Positions 13,765 through 23,538 of a stretch of DNA of 64,000 bases are shown here, in pieces. Position numbers and translations under genes: made by a program. Where the stretch lies: assembly GCF_036248275.1 (NCBI RefSeq), contig NZ_CP109181.1, forward strand, positions 2,914,001-2,978,000, written 5' to 3'. The stretch's first letter is position 1; every line of letters starts with the position of its first letter. The DNA comes from Streptomyces sp. NBC_01716. Lineage in GTDB: Bacteria > Actinomycetota > Actinomycetes > Streptomycetales > Streptomycetaceae. A model generated the notes under the pieces. That model was not told the origin of the DNA. It worked only from the letters and a program-made list of their open reading frames with translations, and ran no database searches.

Positions 13765-15963
13765 TCAGCCCTGCGGGTCGAGCTCGATCTCGGCCGTGCG
13801 TTCCTCCGGGGTCTTGCCCAGCAGCGGCTTCTGCATGGCCTGCGCCACGTCCGCCGCCGACACCGGGTGTTCCTTGCCGTCGGCCTTGGTGATAGTGAGG
13901 CCGTCGAAGACGCCGTCCAGCAGTTGCTCGATCGCCGCCCTGTCGTAGACCTCGACCAGTTTCCCGTCGATCGGCTTCATGGAGAGGATCTGCGGCAGCG
14001 ACCGGTCGGGGCCGAACTGGATCTGCTTGCCGCCGGCCCTGATCGTGATCAGGCCCGACATGGCCGGTTCGGCGAACTCCTTCATTGCCCGGTCGAGTTC
14101 GGCCTGGTCGACGGTCGGTTCGCGGGTGGCGATGGGCAGTTCGACGCTGTTGGGCTTGCCGGTCTCGACCTGGGCGCGGTAGGCGTCCCGTACCGAGATC
14201 ATCGAGCGCTCGACATCAAGTGCCTTGCCCGCCTTGCCCGGTACGGGGACGGCCTTGCCCGGCTCGAACTTGATCGTGCCGTCGGCCGCCGAGCCCGAGT
14301 CGCCCGCGAGGTCGGTGAGCGCGACGCGCAGCTTCTCCTCGTCGACCGGGATCACCGGCTCGGTGACGCGTTCGCCGCCGAAGAGCGAGCCGATCACGGA
14401 GACCGGGTTGTAGTCGCTGCCCGCGGCATTGCGGACCGTCGCCTGGCTGTCGAAGGTGAGCCCCGCCTTGTCCGGCCCGAGCTCCTCCTTCTTGCCGCCG
14501 ACGGTCAGCTGGAGCGGCGCGGTCGACCGCTCGCCGAGTGTCGCGTCCAGCTTGTCCACCGCGTCGTCGCGGGTGCCGCCGCCGATGTCCACCCCGAAGA
14601 CGGTGGTGCCCTTGGGGACGTCGGAGTGGTTCAGCAGCAGTCCGGCGCCGTAGGCGATCGCGACCAGCGTGACGATGCCCGCGCCCGCGGCCATCAGCTT
14701 CGAGCGGCCTTTCTTCTTCTTGGGAGGCGGGCTCGTCGTCCGCGCGGGTGCGCCGGAGCCCGGTCCCGCGGGCGTGGTGGACGCCGGTCCTGGCGGGCCG
14801 GGGAAGTCCGGCGCCGAGAAGTCGGGGTTGCCCCCTCCTTGGGAGGAGGGCCTCGTGGACAGAGGGCCGCCCGACGGGCCGGGAGGCGGGGGCAGTTGGC
14901 CGTCCTGGAACCGGCCGCCGGACAGATCGGCACGCGGCATCGCGCCCGTCTGGGAACCGGCGGGCGGGAACGGCGAACGGTTGTCCGACGGCACCACCGG
15001 GATACCGCTGGAGAGCGTGTCGCCCGAGACATGCGCGCCGGCACCGCCCGGAGGCTCCGGGGCGGGCTGCTGCGGGGTCAGGATCGCGGTGTCGTCGGAC
15101 ATGCGCGGCGCTCCGCCGCGGTCGTCCCGGTCGTCACGGCGGGCCGGTCCCGCCGGGCTTCCCGGGCCTGTGGGGCCGCCCGAAGCGCCCAGGTCGGCGC
15201 CCGGCGGCAGGTCCAGGAAGGCCAGCGACGACGTGCCGCTCGCCGGGCCCGAGGTCGGTCCGTCGGGGGCGCCGACCCCGAACGCCGGGGTGGCGCCGTC
15301 CCTGCCGGGCGGCATGAAGGCGTTGCCCCCGGAGGCCGGCGGGCGCGGAACGCCCGCGCCGCCCCGGGTGTCAGGACCGCTGTCGGAGCCGTACGGAAGG
15401 TCGGTACGCCCGCTCGCACCGGGCCCCGTGCCGGGGCCGGGCGCCGGCGGTGGGACCGTCGGGCCCGGTGCCGTCACGGCGGCTCCGGCGCCCATCCCGC
15501 CGGGGAGCGTGCCCCCGGCCTGGGGCTTGCGCGGCGCGAACCAGTCGCTCGTCGCGGGCTTCTCCGCCGCCGGCGCGTCCTCGTCGGCCGCACCGGTCTC
15601 GGGGGCCGCGCCGGAGCGCTTCACGCCACCCGTGTCGTCGGCGCCCCGGCCCGGCCGCGCGTCCGGACCCGCGGGTCCGCCCGGTCCGGACGGGCCGCTG
15701 TCCGTGTCGCTCATGGGCGTACGCATGACGACGGGCGGAATCGGCCGCGAACCCGGGATGTTGATCCGGATGCGCGTGGTCAGCGTGGTCTCGGTCTTCG
15801 GCTCGTCCGGCTGGGCCGGGGCCGTGTCTGTTTCCTCCGGAGCGTCCTGCTCAGGGTGCGGCGACGGATACTGGCGGGATCCGTACGGCGGTGTCCCCGA
15901 GGGGTACGCGGCTCCGCCGCGCCCCTGGGGCCCGGAGGACGAACTGTCAGTTTCACGACTCAA
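13765..15963 (-). CDS. Disordered membrane protein with C-terminal peptidoglycan-binding-like domain
   Basis: 732 residues. The first 420 are Pro/Gly/Ser/Ala-rich and probably disordered. A KKKKGRSK anchor and one membrane helix follow (LMAAGAGIVTLVAIAYGAGL). Outside are about 285 residues with the repeat type VPKGTTVFGVDIGGGTRDDA ... DKAGLTFD, typical of the VanW-associated peptidoglycan-binding (PG_binding_4) fold; the second half (RDAYRAQVETGKPNSVELPI) resembles another copy. No L,D-transpeptidase Cys is seen. The start is TTG 15963 with GGGAGA eight bases upstream; the reading MSRETDSSSSGPQGRG is typical of Streptomyces relatives. It is probably a wall-sensing or scaffolding protein. Confidence 0.82.
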   Translation of the reverse strand: MSRETDSSSSGPQGRGGAAYPSGTPPYGSRQYPSPHPEQDAPEETDTAPAQPDEPKTETTLTTRIRINIPGSRPIPPVVMRTPMSDTDSGPSGPGGPAGPDARPGRGADDTGGVKRSGAAPETGAADEDAPAAEKPATSDWFAPRKPQAGGTLPGGMGAGAAVTAPGPTVPPPAPGPGTGPGASGRTDLPYGSDSGPDTRGGAGVPRPPASGGNAFMPPGRDGATPAFGVGAPDGPTSGPASGTSSLAFLDLPPGADLGASGGPTGPGSPAGPARRDDRDDRGGAPRMSDDTAILTPQQPAPEPPGGAGAHVSGDTLSSGIPVVPSDNRSPFPPAGSQTGAMPRADLSGGRFQDGQLPPPPGPSGGPLSTRPSSQGGGNPDFSAPDFPGPPGPASTTPAGPGSGAPARTTSPPPKKKKGRSKLMAAGAGIVTLVAIAYGAGLLLNHSDVPKGTTVFGVDIGGGTRDDAVDKLDATLGERSTAPLQLTVGGKKEELGPDKAGLTFDSQATVRNAAGSDYNPVSVIGSLFGGERVTEPVIPVDEEKLRVALTDLAGDSGSAADGTIKFEPGKAVPVPGKAGKALDVERSMISVRDAYRAQVETGKPNSVELPIATREPTVDQAELDRAMKEFAEPAMSGLITIRAGGKQIQFGPDRSLPQILSMKPIDGKLVEVYDRAAIEQLLDGVFDGLTITKADGKEHPVSAADVAQAMQKPLLGKTPEERTAEIELDPQG

Positions 15964-16171
15964 AGCAAGTTCTCCCGGGTTGGCTCCGCCGCCCGTTCTT
16001 ACTGGTACTCAACTGTGTGGGTCCCCCCAAGCCGGAGGCCAGGGGACGGCCCGGAGCGCGCACCACCATACTGTCCTGCGCCGGAACGCACCCGACGACC
16101 GGGGGAAGCGTTTATTCCACCGACCGTACGGACAGGGTCAATTCGGGCCGACGGGTCACTGGACGGGCGTA

Positions 16172-16717
16172 TCACTTTCCAAGTCGGCCGGACTCCTGAC
16201 CCGGTTGCGGTGACCGCGACATGGTGGCACACATCACAGCCACCAGTGCACCGCCCAGCAGATAGACGACAGGGCCGAGCCCCGCGTCGAAGACGCCGTC
16301 GCCCTCCGGCCGCCCGAGACTGAGCACGATGACGGCGATCAGCCAGCCCGCCGCAGGAGCCCCGACGCCGAAGGCGGTCCCGGTCGCGGTGCGGCCTCCG
16401 TAGAAGAGGGCCGCGGAGGCCACCAGCGCGAGGACGAGGCCGCCGGGGAAGAAGCCGCTCTGGACGAGCGAGCCCGCCGTGCCGACCACCACCCCGAGGA
16501 TCACGAGACCGACGTACGCGGCGATGCGCCAGGGTCTCGGCGGGGACGCGGGCCACAGGCCGGGTACGCCCTGGCCGGCGGAGCCCGCGCCGGCCGCACC
16601 GCTCGTCGCACCATCCGCACGGGTAGCCCCGGCCCCACGGGCAGCACCGCCCGTACGCGCGCCGCCTCCCCCGCCGCTCTTCGCCTTCGGGCGGCCCGCA
16701 CCCTTGCGCCCGCTCAC
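16172..16717 (-). CDS. Multi-span membrane protein, DUF6113-like, coupled to mshB
   Basis: 181 residues: a Gly/Ala/Lys-rich N-terminal 60 residues, then about four membrane helices ([60 protein letters not shown]). The start is GTG 16717, overlapping the mshB stop as GTGA, so it is translated together with mshB. It holds the place of Rv1171, the gene after mshB in M. tuberculosis. No transport or catalytic motif is visible; a link with mycothiol is suggested only by the coupling. Confidence 0.8.
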   Translation of the reverse strand: MSGRKGAGRPKAKSGGGGGARTGGAARGAGATRADGATSGAAGAGSAGQGVPGLWPASPPRPWRIAAYVGLVILGVVVGTAGSLVQSGFFPGGLVLALVASAALFYGGRTATGTAFGVGAPAAGWLIAVIVLSLGRPEGDGVFDAGLGPVVYLLGGALVAVMCATMSRSPQPGQESGRLGK

Positions 16718-17616
16718 ACGCCCACCCCCGCGAAGAGATCCGTCTCACGTACACCGGCGTCCGCGCCGGATGCGCCCCGCACCAACTGGTAGTGCTCCAC
16801 GGTGAGAAGGGGCTGCCCGAGGCCGTTGGAGAGCGCGAAGAACGCCCCGTCCACCACGATCTGCGTCTCGTGGGCGCGCATCGCCGCGGCCTTCCGCGCC
16901 GCGTACGCCGTCCCGTCGATCTCCGTCGTGATCCCGGTGTCGTCCACCACTCCGGGGACGTCCTCGATCTCCGCCACCCCCTCGAAGGCCGCCGCGGAGG
17001 CACGCAGCCGGGCGAAACCCTCCTCGGCGGCCGAGCGCGCCACCCTGTTCCAGTAGATCTTCGCGATCGTGTGCGGGGCGCCGAGTCCGGGCCGGAAGCC
17101 GGCGTCGGCGGCCAGCTCGGCGGCGCGTGTGGCGACACGGTGGGCCTGGATGTGGTCGGGGTGGCCGTAGCCGCCCTGGGGGTCGTACGTCACCAGCACC
17201 TGCGGCTGTACGGACCGGATCACCCGCACCAGATGCGCGGCGGCGCCGTCCACGTCCGCGCCCCAGAAGGCGTCCTCGCGGTCGTTCTGCGGGAGGCCCA
17301 TCATGCCGGAGTCCTTGTAGCGCCCCCGGCCGCCCAGCAGCCGGTGGTCGGCGACGCCGAGCTCCTTCATGGCCGCGGCGAGCTCACCTTCGCGGTGGGC
17401 CCCGAGCGGGCTGAAGGCGCCCGCCGGCCCGCCGCCGGGCGTGAGATGGGCGAGGGAGGGCGGAATGACCTCGCCCTCCTCACCCAGGGTGCAGGTCACC
17501 AAGGTGACCTGGGCGCCCTCGGCCGCGTATCTGGCCATCGTGGCGCCGTTGTTGATCGACTCGTCGTCGGGGTGCGCGTGGACCAGGAGCAGACGACGGC
17601 CGGGAAGATCGGTCAT
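16714..17616 (-). CDS. mshB: N-acetyl-glucosaminyl-inositol deacetylase (mycothiol synthesis)
   Basis: 300-residue LmbE-fold zinc deacetylase that removes the acetyl group from GlcNAc-inositol, giving GlcN-Ins, the substrate for MshC. Zinc motif HAHPDDES (His, Asp, Asp) near the N-terminus and [11 protein letters not shown] in the middle; the length and the C-terminal HYQLVRG segment match MshB rather than the Mca amidase. The start is ATG 17616 (GTG 17622 is also in frame); no clear ribosome site is seen, so a leaderless start is possible. mshA, mshC and mshD are not in the window. Confidence 0.93.
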   Translation of the reverse strand: MTDLPGRRLLLVHAHPDDESINNGATMARYAAEGAQVTLVTCTLGEEGEVIPPSLAHLTPGGGPAGAFSPLGAHREGELAAAMKELGVADHRLLGGRGRYKDSGMMGLPQNDREDAFWGADVDGAAAHLVRVIRSVQPQVLVTYDPQGGYGHPDHIQAHRVATRAAELAADAGFRPGLGAPHTIAKIYWNRVARSAAEEGFARLRASAAAFEGVAEIEDVPGVVDDTGITTEIDGTAYAARKAAAMRAHETQIVVDGAFFALSNGLGQPLLTVEHYQLVRGASGADAGVRETDLFAGVGV

Positions 17617-17650
17617 GCCCACAGCGTACGAGGCGCGCCCTCACCGACAA

Positions 17651-17680
17651 TCCCGGGCCAGGCAGCCGTACGGCCCGGGA
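17651..17680 (-). terminator. Hairpin after the 64-residue membrane peptide gene
   Basis: TCCCGGGCC (17651-17659) and GGCCCGGGA (17672-17680), 9-base arms with a 12-base loop, just downstream of the small gene and upstream of mshB. Confidence 0.6.
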
Positions 17681-17698
17681 AGATCCACCGGACAGGGC

Positions 17699-17893
17699 CT
17701 AGAACTGGAGGTCGCCGATCATCCCCGCCACGTTGGTGGTCAGTTCGGTGATCGAGGGGGCCACCGAGGAGCTGGCCAGATAGAAACCGAGTAAGACGCA
17801 GACCAACGCGTGTCCACCCTTGAGTCCGGATTTCCGGATCAAGAGGAAGACGATGATCGCCAGCAGCACCACCGCCGAAATCGAGAGTGCCAC
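17699..17893 (-). CDS. Small hydrophobic membrane protein (64 residues)
   Basis: Two membrane helices: MALSISAVVLLAIIVFLLI, a short basic loop (RKSGLKGGHA), then LVCVLLGFYLASSSVAPSI; it ends in ELTTNVAGMIGDLQF. The start is GTG 17893 behind an excellent GGAGGTGA ribosome site, and a hairpin follows, so it is a real gene with its own transcription unit. Similar small proteins are common in Streptomyces genomes. The function is unknown. Confidence 0.82.
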   Translation of the reverse strand: MALSISAVVLLAIIVFLLIRKSGLKGGHALVCVLLGFYLASSSVAPSITELTTNVAGMIGDLQF

Positions 17894-18074
17894 GGCGGTT
17901 CACCTCCACAGATGGTCGGCGGGGTATTCGAACGGGATGAGCAACACGCATGTGCCGACGGGTACTTACCCACCTGACGCTATGGATCATAACTATCCGC
18001 GCGAACGCATCGATCGGTGCACGGCAGCACACGGGGGCGCACGAAGGGCCGGGGCGGACGCTAGGTTCGGTCGT

Positions 18075-20315
18075 ATGACCTCGAGGCAACAACTCTCCTT
18101 TCCTCGCCAGTACGCGAGGACCCAGCGGTTCACGCTGGGTGCTCCGCGGGCCTTCACGGTGTCCCCCGACGGTTCGCGGGTGGCCTTCCTGCGTTCCGCC
18201 TCAGGAACGGACCGGACGAACCGTCTTTGGGTGCTCGATCTCGACGACAGATCGGGTACGGCGCGCGAGCGGATCGCCGCTGATCCTCAAGCCCTGCTGG
18301 CGGGCACACCGGAGGAGCTCTCGGCCGAGGAGCGCGCCCGCCGGGAGCGGAGCCGCGAGGGGTCGGCGGGCATCGTCGGCTACGCGGTGGACGGCGCCGC
18401 CGAGTTGGCGGCCTTCGCCCTGTCGGGGCGGCTGTTCACGGCCGAACTGCGTGCCGGGACGGCGCGCGAACTGCCCGTACCGGGGCCGGTGATCGACCCG
18501 AGGCCGTCGCCCGACGGGCGGCACATCGCTTATGTGGCCGGGGGCGCGCTGCGGGTGACGGGTGCCGAGGGGGACGGCGACCGTGAGCTGGCAGCGCCGG
18601 AGGACGGGCAGACCACATACGGTCTGGCCGAATTCATCGCAGCCGAGGAGATGAGCCGGTCACGCGGTTTCTGGTGGTCACCGGATTCGGACCGGCTGCT
18701 GGTGGCGCGGGTCGACGGGGCGGGCGTACAGCGCTGGTGGATCGCCGACCCCGCGCACCCGGACCGCGAGCCGTCGACCATCGCCTATCCCGCCGCCGGC
18801 ACACCCAACGCCGACGTGCGGCTTTATCTGATCGGCCTCGACGGTTCGCGTACGGAGGTGGTCTGGGACCGGGTCACGTCGCCGTATCTCGCGGCCGTCC
18901 ACTGGTCGTCGGCGGGCGAGCCGCTGCTGCTCGTCCAGGCGCGGGACCAGCGCGACCAGCACTGTCTGTCGGTCGACACGGCGAGCGGCGAGACCCGGCT
19001 CGTACGCGAGGAGTCGGACCCGGTTTGGCTTGAACTTTTCGCCGGCGTACCGGCGTTGACGCCCGGCGGCGAGCTGGTGCGGATCGTGGACACCCCGGCG
19101 GGCGAGAAGGGCTCGGACGGCGCCGCGGCCGAGGACAGCGCACGGGTGCTGGTCGTCGGTGACCGGGCGCTGACCGGGCCGGAGTTGCAGCTGCGCGCGG
19201 TGCTCGACATCGGCGAGCGGGACGTGCTGGTGTCGGCGGCGGCGGGAGAGGCCGCCGGGGCGCCTGAGATCGGTGAGATCCATGTCTACCGGGTCCCGTA
19301 CGGCGCGCCCGCAGCAGAGCCCGGAGCTGCGGCCGCGGACGCGGCCGAGGCCGGGGAGGTCCGCGCCTGGGGCCCCGAGCGCGTCTCGGAGGGCGTGGGG
19401 GTGCACAGCGCCGTCCGCGCGGGCAACGTCATGGTCCTGGCGTCGGCCCGGCCCGATGTCAGCGGATCGGTGGTGCAGGTGATGCGGGAGGGGAAACAAC
19501 TCGCCGTCATCGCCTCGTACGCGCAGCAGCCGAATCTCACCCCGCGTGTACAGCTCACCGAGGGGGGCGCACACCGAATTCCGTGCGCCGTCCTCCTGCC
19601 CACGGACTACCAGGAGGCGGACGGTCCGCTTCCGGTACTGCTGGATCCCTACGGCGGACCGCACGGCCAGCGCGTGCTCGCCGCGCACAATCCGTACCTC
19701 ACGTCCCAGTGGTTCGCCGACCAGGGCTTCGCCGTCGTCGTCGCGGACGGCCGGGGCAGTCCGGGCCGCTCCCCCGGCTGGGAGAAGGCGGTGAAGGACA
19801 ATCTGCCGCTCACCCTGGACGACCAGATCGAGGCGCTCCAGGCACTCGCCGGGCGGTTCCCGCTGGATCGGTCGCGGGTGGCCATCCGCGGCTGGTCGTA
19901 CGGGGGTTACCTCGCCGGACTCGCCGCGCTGCGCCGTCCCGACATCTTCCACGCGGCCATCGCGGGCGCCCCGGTGACCGACTGGCGGCTGTACGACACG
20001 CACTACACCGAGCGCTATCTGGGGCACCCGTCGGAGGCGCCCGAGGTGTACGCGGTCAACTCCCTTGTCACGGACGACGGGTTGGCGGAGCCCGCGGACC
20101 AGGCGCGGCCGATAATGATCATCCACGGTCTGGCGGACGACAACGTCGTGATGACGCACACGCTGCGGCTGTCTTCGGCGCTGCTGTCGGCGGGCCGGCC
20201 GCACCAGGTGCTGCCGCTCACCGGGGTGACGCACATGACGCCCCAGGAACAGATCGCGGAGAATCTGCTGCTGCTCCAGGTGGACTTCCTGAAGCGCTCG
20301 CTCGGGATGCCGTAA
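18075..20315 (+). CDS. S9B-family dipeptidyl peptidase (DPP IV-like)
   Basis: 746 residues. The N-terminal beta-propeller (residues 1-480) includes EFIAAEEMSRSRGFWWSPD, the Glu-Glu pair that DPP IV-type enzymes use to grip the free amino terminus. The C-terminal alpha/beta hydrolase has the nucleophile in GWSYGGYLAGL (Ser near 608), the Asp in HGLADDNVVMTH and the His in TGVTHMTP. It should remove X-Pro/X-Ala dipeptides from peptide N-termini. There is no signal peptide, so it is cytoplasmic or released without Sec. The start is ATG 18075; the much longer frame to the left lacks coding bias. It sits next to the peptide-uptake operons and could process imported peptides, an inference. Confidence 0.9.
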   Translation: MTSRQQLSFPRQYARTQRFTLGAPRAFTVSPDGSRVAFLRSASGTDRTNRLWVLDLDDRSGTARERIAADPQALLAGTPEELSAEERARRERSREGSAGIVGYAVDGAAELAAFALSGRLFTAELRAGTARELPVPGPVIDPRPSPDGRHIAYVAGGALRVTGAEGDGDRELAAPEDGQTTYGLAEFIAAEEMSRSRGFWWSPDSDRLLVARVDGAGVQRWWIADPAHPDREPSTIAYPAAGTPNADVRLYLIGLDGSRTEVVWDRVTSPYLAAVHWSSAGEPLLLVQARDQRDQHCLSVDTASGETRLVREESDPVWLELFAGVPALTPGGELVRIVDTPAGEKGSDGAAAEDSARVLVVGDRALTGPELQLRAVLDIGERDVLVSAAAGEAAGAPEIGEIHVYRVPYGAPAAEPGAAAADAAEAGEVRAWGPERVSEGVGVHSAVRAGNVMVLASARPDVSGSVVQVMREGKQLAVIASYAQQPNLTPRVQLTEGGAHRIPCAVLLPTDYQEADGPLPVLLDPYGGPHGQRVLAAHNPYLTSQWFADQGFAVVVADGRGSPGRSPGWEKAVKDNLPLTLDDQIEALQALAGRFPLDRSRVAIRGWSYGGYLAGLAALRRPDIFHAAIAGAPVTDWRLYDTHYTERYLGHPSEAPEVYAVNSLVTDDGLAEPADQARPIMIIHGLADDNVVMTHTLRLSSALLSAGRPHQVLPLTGVTHMTPQEQIAENLLLLQVDFLKRSLGMP

Positions 20316-20357
20316 GGCGGCGGCAGAGCCGCGCCGTACGGCCGGATCGCCGGGGGC

Positions 20358-20389
20358 GACCGGCCGGGACCTCAGGATCCCGGCCGGTC
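20358..20389. terminator. 12-bp hairpin between peptidase and peptide ABC operon
   Basis: GACCGGCCGGGA (20358-20369), loop CCTCAGGA, TCCCGGCCGGTC (20378-20389). It lies between convergent units and probably works in both directions. Confidence 0.75.
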
Positions 20390-20490
20390 CAACGGCACCC
20401 GCACGGCCGTACGTCGACCAATGTGACCCGTGCGTATATCGGCGAAGCGTCAGCCAAGTTTCCTGCGTGTCAACGGAACTGACGTCTCAA

Positions 20491-21582
20491 TCACATCTCC
20501 TTGTCCGGATCCGGACCCTGCTCCCCGCCCTCCCCGCCCTCCGCCGGCCCCGACGGGCTCGGCACGATCTGCCGTTCCTCGGCGAAGTGACAGGCCGAGT
20601 CGTGCTCCGCGGGAGTCTCCGTCCCCCGGAACCACGGGGGCACCGCGAGCAGCGGCACCTCCAGCGCACACCGCTCCTGCGCCTTCCAGCAGCGCGTACG
20701 GAACCGGCAGCCCGACGGCGGATGCGCCGGCGAGGGCACCTCGCCGGTCAGGATGATCCGCTCCCGGCCCTCGCGCGCCTCCGGGTCGGGCACCGGCACC
20801 GCCGAGAGCAGTGCCTGCGTGTACGGATGGGTGGGGTGGTCGTAGATCTGGACGTCCGTGCCGATCTCGATGATCCGCCCGAGATACATCACCCCGACCC
20901 GGTCGGAGATGTGCCGGACGATCGACAGGTCGTGGGCGATGAAGACGTAACTGAGGTCGAACTCGTTCTGGAGCCGTTCCATCAGATTGACGACCTGCGC
21001 CTGTACGGACACGTCGAGGGCCGAGACCGGCTCGTCGGCGACGATGATCTCCGGGCGCAGGGCCAGTCCCCGCGCGATGCCGATGCGCTGGCGCTGGCCG
21101 CCGGAGAACTGGTGCGGATAGCGGTTGATGTACTCCGGGTTGAGCCCGACCACGTCGAGCAGGTCCCGCACCATGCGCCGCCGGTCGCCCTTCGGCGCGA
21201 CCTCGGGGTGGATGTCGAAGGGCTCACCGATGATGTCGCCGACGGTCATCCGGGGATTGAGCGAGGTGTACGGGTCCTGGAAGACCATCTGGATGTTGCG
21301 CCGTACGGCCTTCAGCGCGCGGCCCGACATGCGGGTGATGTCCTCGCCCTTGTAACGGATCTCGCCCGCCGTCGGCCGCTCCAGGTTGACCAGCATGCGC
21401 GCCACGGTCGACTTCCCGCAGCCGGACTCCCCCACGATGCCCAGCGTCTCGCCGGCCGCCAGGGAGAAGGAGACGCCGTCGACCGCCTTGACCGCCCCGA
21501 TCTGCCTCTTGAAGAGGATGCCCTGGGTCAGCGGGAAGTGCTTGACCAGATCCCGCACTTCCAGGATGGGCTCAGAGGTCAT
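20491..21582 (-). CDS. Oligopeptide ABC transporter ATPase, DppF/OppF type (operon 1)
   Basis: 363 residues. Walker A GESGCGKST, Q-loop FQDPYTSLNPR, signature FSGGQRQRIGIA, Walker B IIVADEPVSALD and switch HDL are all intact. The C-terminal oligopeptide/dipeptide extension carries the Cys cluster GCRFRTRCWKAQERC, which in this family can hold an iron-sulfur cluster. It is the last gene of operon 1 (binding protein, two permeases, two ATPases). Its ATG overlaps the preceding ATPase gene by 11 bases. It is close to the operon 2 copy over the whole nucleotide-binding domain, showing tandem duplication. Confidence 0.93.
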   Translation of the reverse strand: MTSEPILEVRDLVKHFPLTQGILFKRQIGAVKAVDGVSFSLAAGETLGIVGESGCGKSTVARMLVNLERPTAGEIRYKGEDITRMSGRALKAVRRNIQMVFQDPYTSLNPRMTVGDIIGEPFDIHPEVAPKGDRRRMVRDLLDVVGLNPEYINRYPHQFSGGQRQRIGIARGLALRPEIIVADEPVSALDVSVQAQVVNLMERLQNEFDLSYVFIAHDLSIVRHISDRVGVMYLGRIIEIGTDVQIYDHPTHPYTQALLSAVPVPDPEAREGRERIILTGEVPSPAHPPSGCRFRTRCWKAQERCALEVPLLAVPPWFRGTETPAEHDSACHFAEERQIVPSPSGPAEGGEGGEQGPDPDKEM

Positions 21583-22549
21583 TGAGGGTCTCCCTCCAGA
21601 AGAAGCAGGCGCTGCGCCGGTTCTCGTCGACCTCGAAGAGGGGCGGCACGTCCGTGCGGCAGATGTCCTGCGCTCTGGGGCAGCGCGGGTTGAAGGCGCA
21701 GCCGGGCGGGATGCGCGTCAGGTTGGGCGGCAGGCCCTTGATCGCGTACAGGTCCCGGCCCTTCTGGTCGAGCCGGGGGATGGAGTCGAGCAGACCGCGT
21801 GTGTAGGGATGGGCGGGGGCCTTGTAGATGCCGTGGACGGGGGCGGTCTCGACGATCCGTCCCGCGTACATGACGGCGATCTTGTCGGCGACGTCGGCGA
21901 CGACCCCGAGGTCGTGGGTGATGAGGATCAGCCCCATGTTCAGCTCGCGCTGGAGGTCCGCGAGCAGCTCCATCACCTGGGCCTGGACGGTCACGTCGAG
22001 CGCGGTCGTCGGCTCGTCGGCGATGATCAGCGAGGGTTCGAGCGCCATCGCCATGGCGATCATGATGCGCTGGCGCATGCCCCCGGAGAACTGGTGCGGG
22101 TAGTCGTTCACCCGCTCCTTGGCCGCCGGGATCCGTACCCGCTCCATCAGTTCGACGGCCCGCGCCCGCGCGTCCTTGCGGGACATCCCCCGGTGCACGA
22201 TGAACATCTCGCCGAGCTGCGCGCCCACGGTCAGCACCGGGTTGAGCGAGGAGAGGGCGTCCTGGAAGATCATCGCCATGTCGGCGCCGCGGATCTTCCG
22301 CCGTTCGTCCTCCTTGGTCTTGAGCAGATCCCGGCCCTTGAAGATCACTTCGCCGCCCGCGATCCGGCCGGGCGGGACGTCGAGGATGCCCATGACCGCC
22401 TGCGCGGTGACGGACTTGCCGGAGCCGGACTCGCCGAGCACGGCGAGGGTCTCGCCCGCGTCGACCGAGTAGCTGACCCCGTTGACCGCCTTCGCGACAC
22501 CGTCGCGGGTGTGGAACTCCACCTGCAGATCGCGCACTTCGAGCAACAT
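21572..22549 (-). CDS. Oligopeptide ABC transporter ATPase, DppD/OppD type (operon 1)
   Basis: 325 residues with Walker [21 protein letters not shown], signature [14 protein letters not shown], Walker [13 protein letters not shown] and the C-terminal Cys cluster [15 protein letters not shown]. It pairs with the DppF-type ATPase to form the heteromeric engine of the importer. The start is ATG 22549. The gene lies 11 bases after the permease and overlaps the next gene. Confidence 0.93.
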   Translation of the reverse strand: MLLEVRDLQVEFHTRDGVAKAVNGVSYSVDAGETLAVLGESGSGKSVTAQAVMGILDVPPGRIAGGEVIFKGRDLLKTKEDERRKIRGADMAMIFQDALSSLNPVLTVGAQLGEMFIVHRGMSRKDARARAVELMERVRIPAAKERVNDYPHQFSGGMRQRIMIAMAMALEPSLIIADEPTTALDVTVQAQVMELLADLQRELNMGLILITHDLGVVADVADKIAVMYAGRIVETAPVHGIYKAPAHPYTRGLLDSIPRLDQKGRDLYAIKGLPPNLTRIPPGCAFNPRCPRAQDICRTDVPPLFEVDENRRSACFFWRETLNDL

Positions 22550-22560
22550 GGCCGGGCTCC

Positions 22561-23538
22561 TCAGCGCAGCTTGGGGTCGAGGGCGTCGCGCACCGCGTCG
22601 CCGAGCATGATGAAGGCGAGCACGGTGATGGCCAGGGCGCCGGCGGGCCAGAGCAGCATGTGCGGGGCGTTGCGGATGAACTTCGACGCGTCGGAGATGT
22701 CGATGCCCCAGGACACCGAGGGCGGTTTGAGGCCCACGCCGAGGTAGGACAGGGTCGCCTCCAGCGCGATGTACGTACCGAGCGCGATGGTCGCCACCAC
22801 GATCACCGGGGCGACGGCGTTGGGCAGGACATGCCGCAGCATCATCCGTGAGTTGGAGGCGCCGAGGGCGCGCGCCGCCTGGACGAAGTCGTTCTGCTTG
22901 ATGGTGATGACGGAGCCGCGGGCGATCCGGGAGATCTGCGGCCAGCCGAGCAGCACCATGAATCCGACCACCGGCCAGACGCTGGAGCTGGTGACCACGG
23001 AGAGCAGGACGAGGCCGCCGAGCACCACCGGGATACCGAAGAAGATGTCGGTGACGCGGGAGAGGATCGAGTCCCAGAAGCCGCCGAAGAAGCCGGCCAG
23101 GCCGCCGAGCGCGGTGCCGACGATCGCGACGCCGAGGGTGGCGCAGACGCCGACGGTGACGGAGGCGCGGGCGCCGTAGACGGTACGGGTGTAGACGTCG
23201 CAGCCCTGGGAGGTGAAGCCGAAGGGGTGGCCGGGCTGCGAGCCTTCCTGGGCCTTGGCGAGGTCGCAGGAGAGCGGGTTGCCGGAGGCGATCGCCTGGG
23301 GCCAGATCGCGATGAACACCAGGAAGAGGATGACGAGGCCGGAGACGATGAAGATGGGGTTGCGGCGCAGGTCGCGCCAGGCGTCCGACCAGAGGCTGCG
23401 GGCCCGCTCCTCGGGCCCCGCCTCACCGGGCCCGGTCGGTTCGACCGACTCGCCGTCGCTGGTGGCGAGGTCCATCGTGCCGCCGAAACCGGTCGGGGCG
23501 ATGGCTCCTTCGTCCTTGGGGGGCTCTGGCTCAGGCAT
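22561..23538 (-). CDS. Oligopeptide ABC transporter permease, DppC type (operon 1)
   Basis: 325 residues: a cytoplasmic N-terminus of about 60 residues, then six membrane helices, with the ATPase-coupling EAA loop around RALGASNSRMMLRHVLPNA. The extracellular loop with NPLSCDLAKAQEGSQPGHPF is typical of DppC. The start ATG 23538 overlaps the stop of the DppB-type gene by eight bases. It forms the channel with its neighbour. Confidence 0.92.
   Translation of the reverse strand: MPEPEPPKDEGAIAPTGFGGTMDLATSDGESVEPTGPGEAGPEERARSLWSDAWRDLRRNPIFIVSGLVILFLVFIAIWPQAIASGNPLSCDLAKAQEGSQPGHPFGFTSQGCDVYTRTVYGARASVTVGVCATLGVAIVGTALGGLAGFFGGFWDSILSRVTDIFFGIPVVLGGLVLLSVVTSSSVWPVVGFMVLLGWPQISRIARGSVITIKQNDFVQAARALGASNSRMMLRHVLPNAVAPVIVVATIALGTYIALEATLSYLGVGLKPPSVSWGIDISDASKFIRNAPHMLLWPAGALAITVLAFIMLGDAVRDALDPKLR

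Noticed and set aside
13867..16323. Plus-strand open frame of 818 codons
   Set aside because: It lies opposite the disordered membrane protein gene; its Arg/Gly/Ala-rich product is the usual shadow of GC-rich coding DNA, and there is no ribosome site or family motif.
17820..18074. N-terminal extension of the DPP IV-like peptidase
   Set aside because: The added 85 residues overlap the divergent small membrane gene and lack coding bias; ATG 18075 fits the family start.
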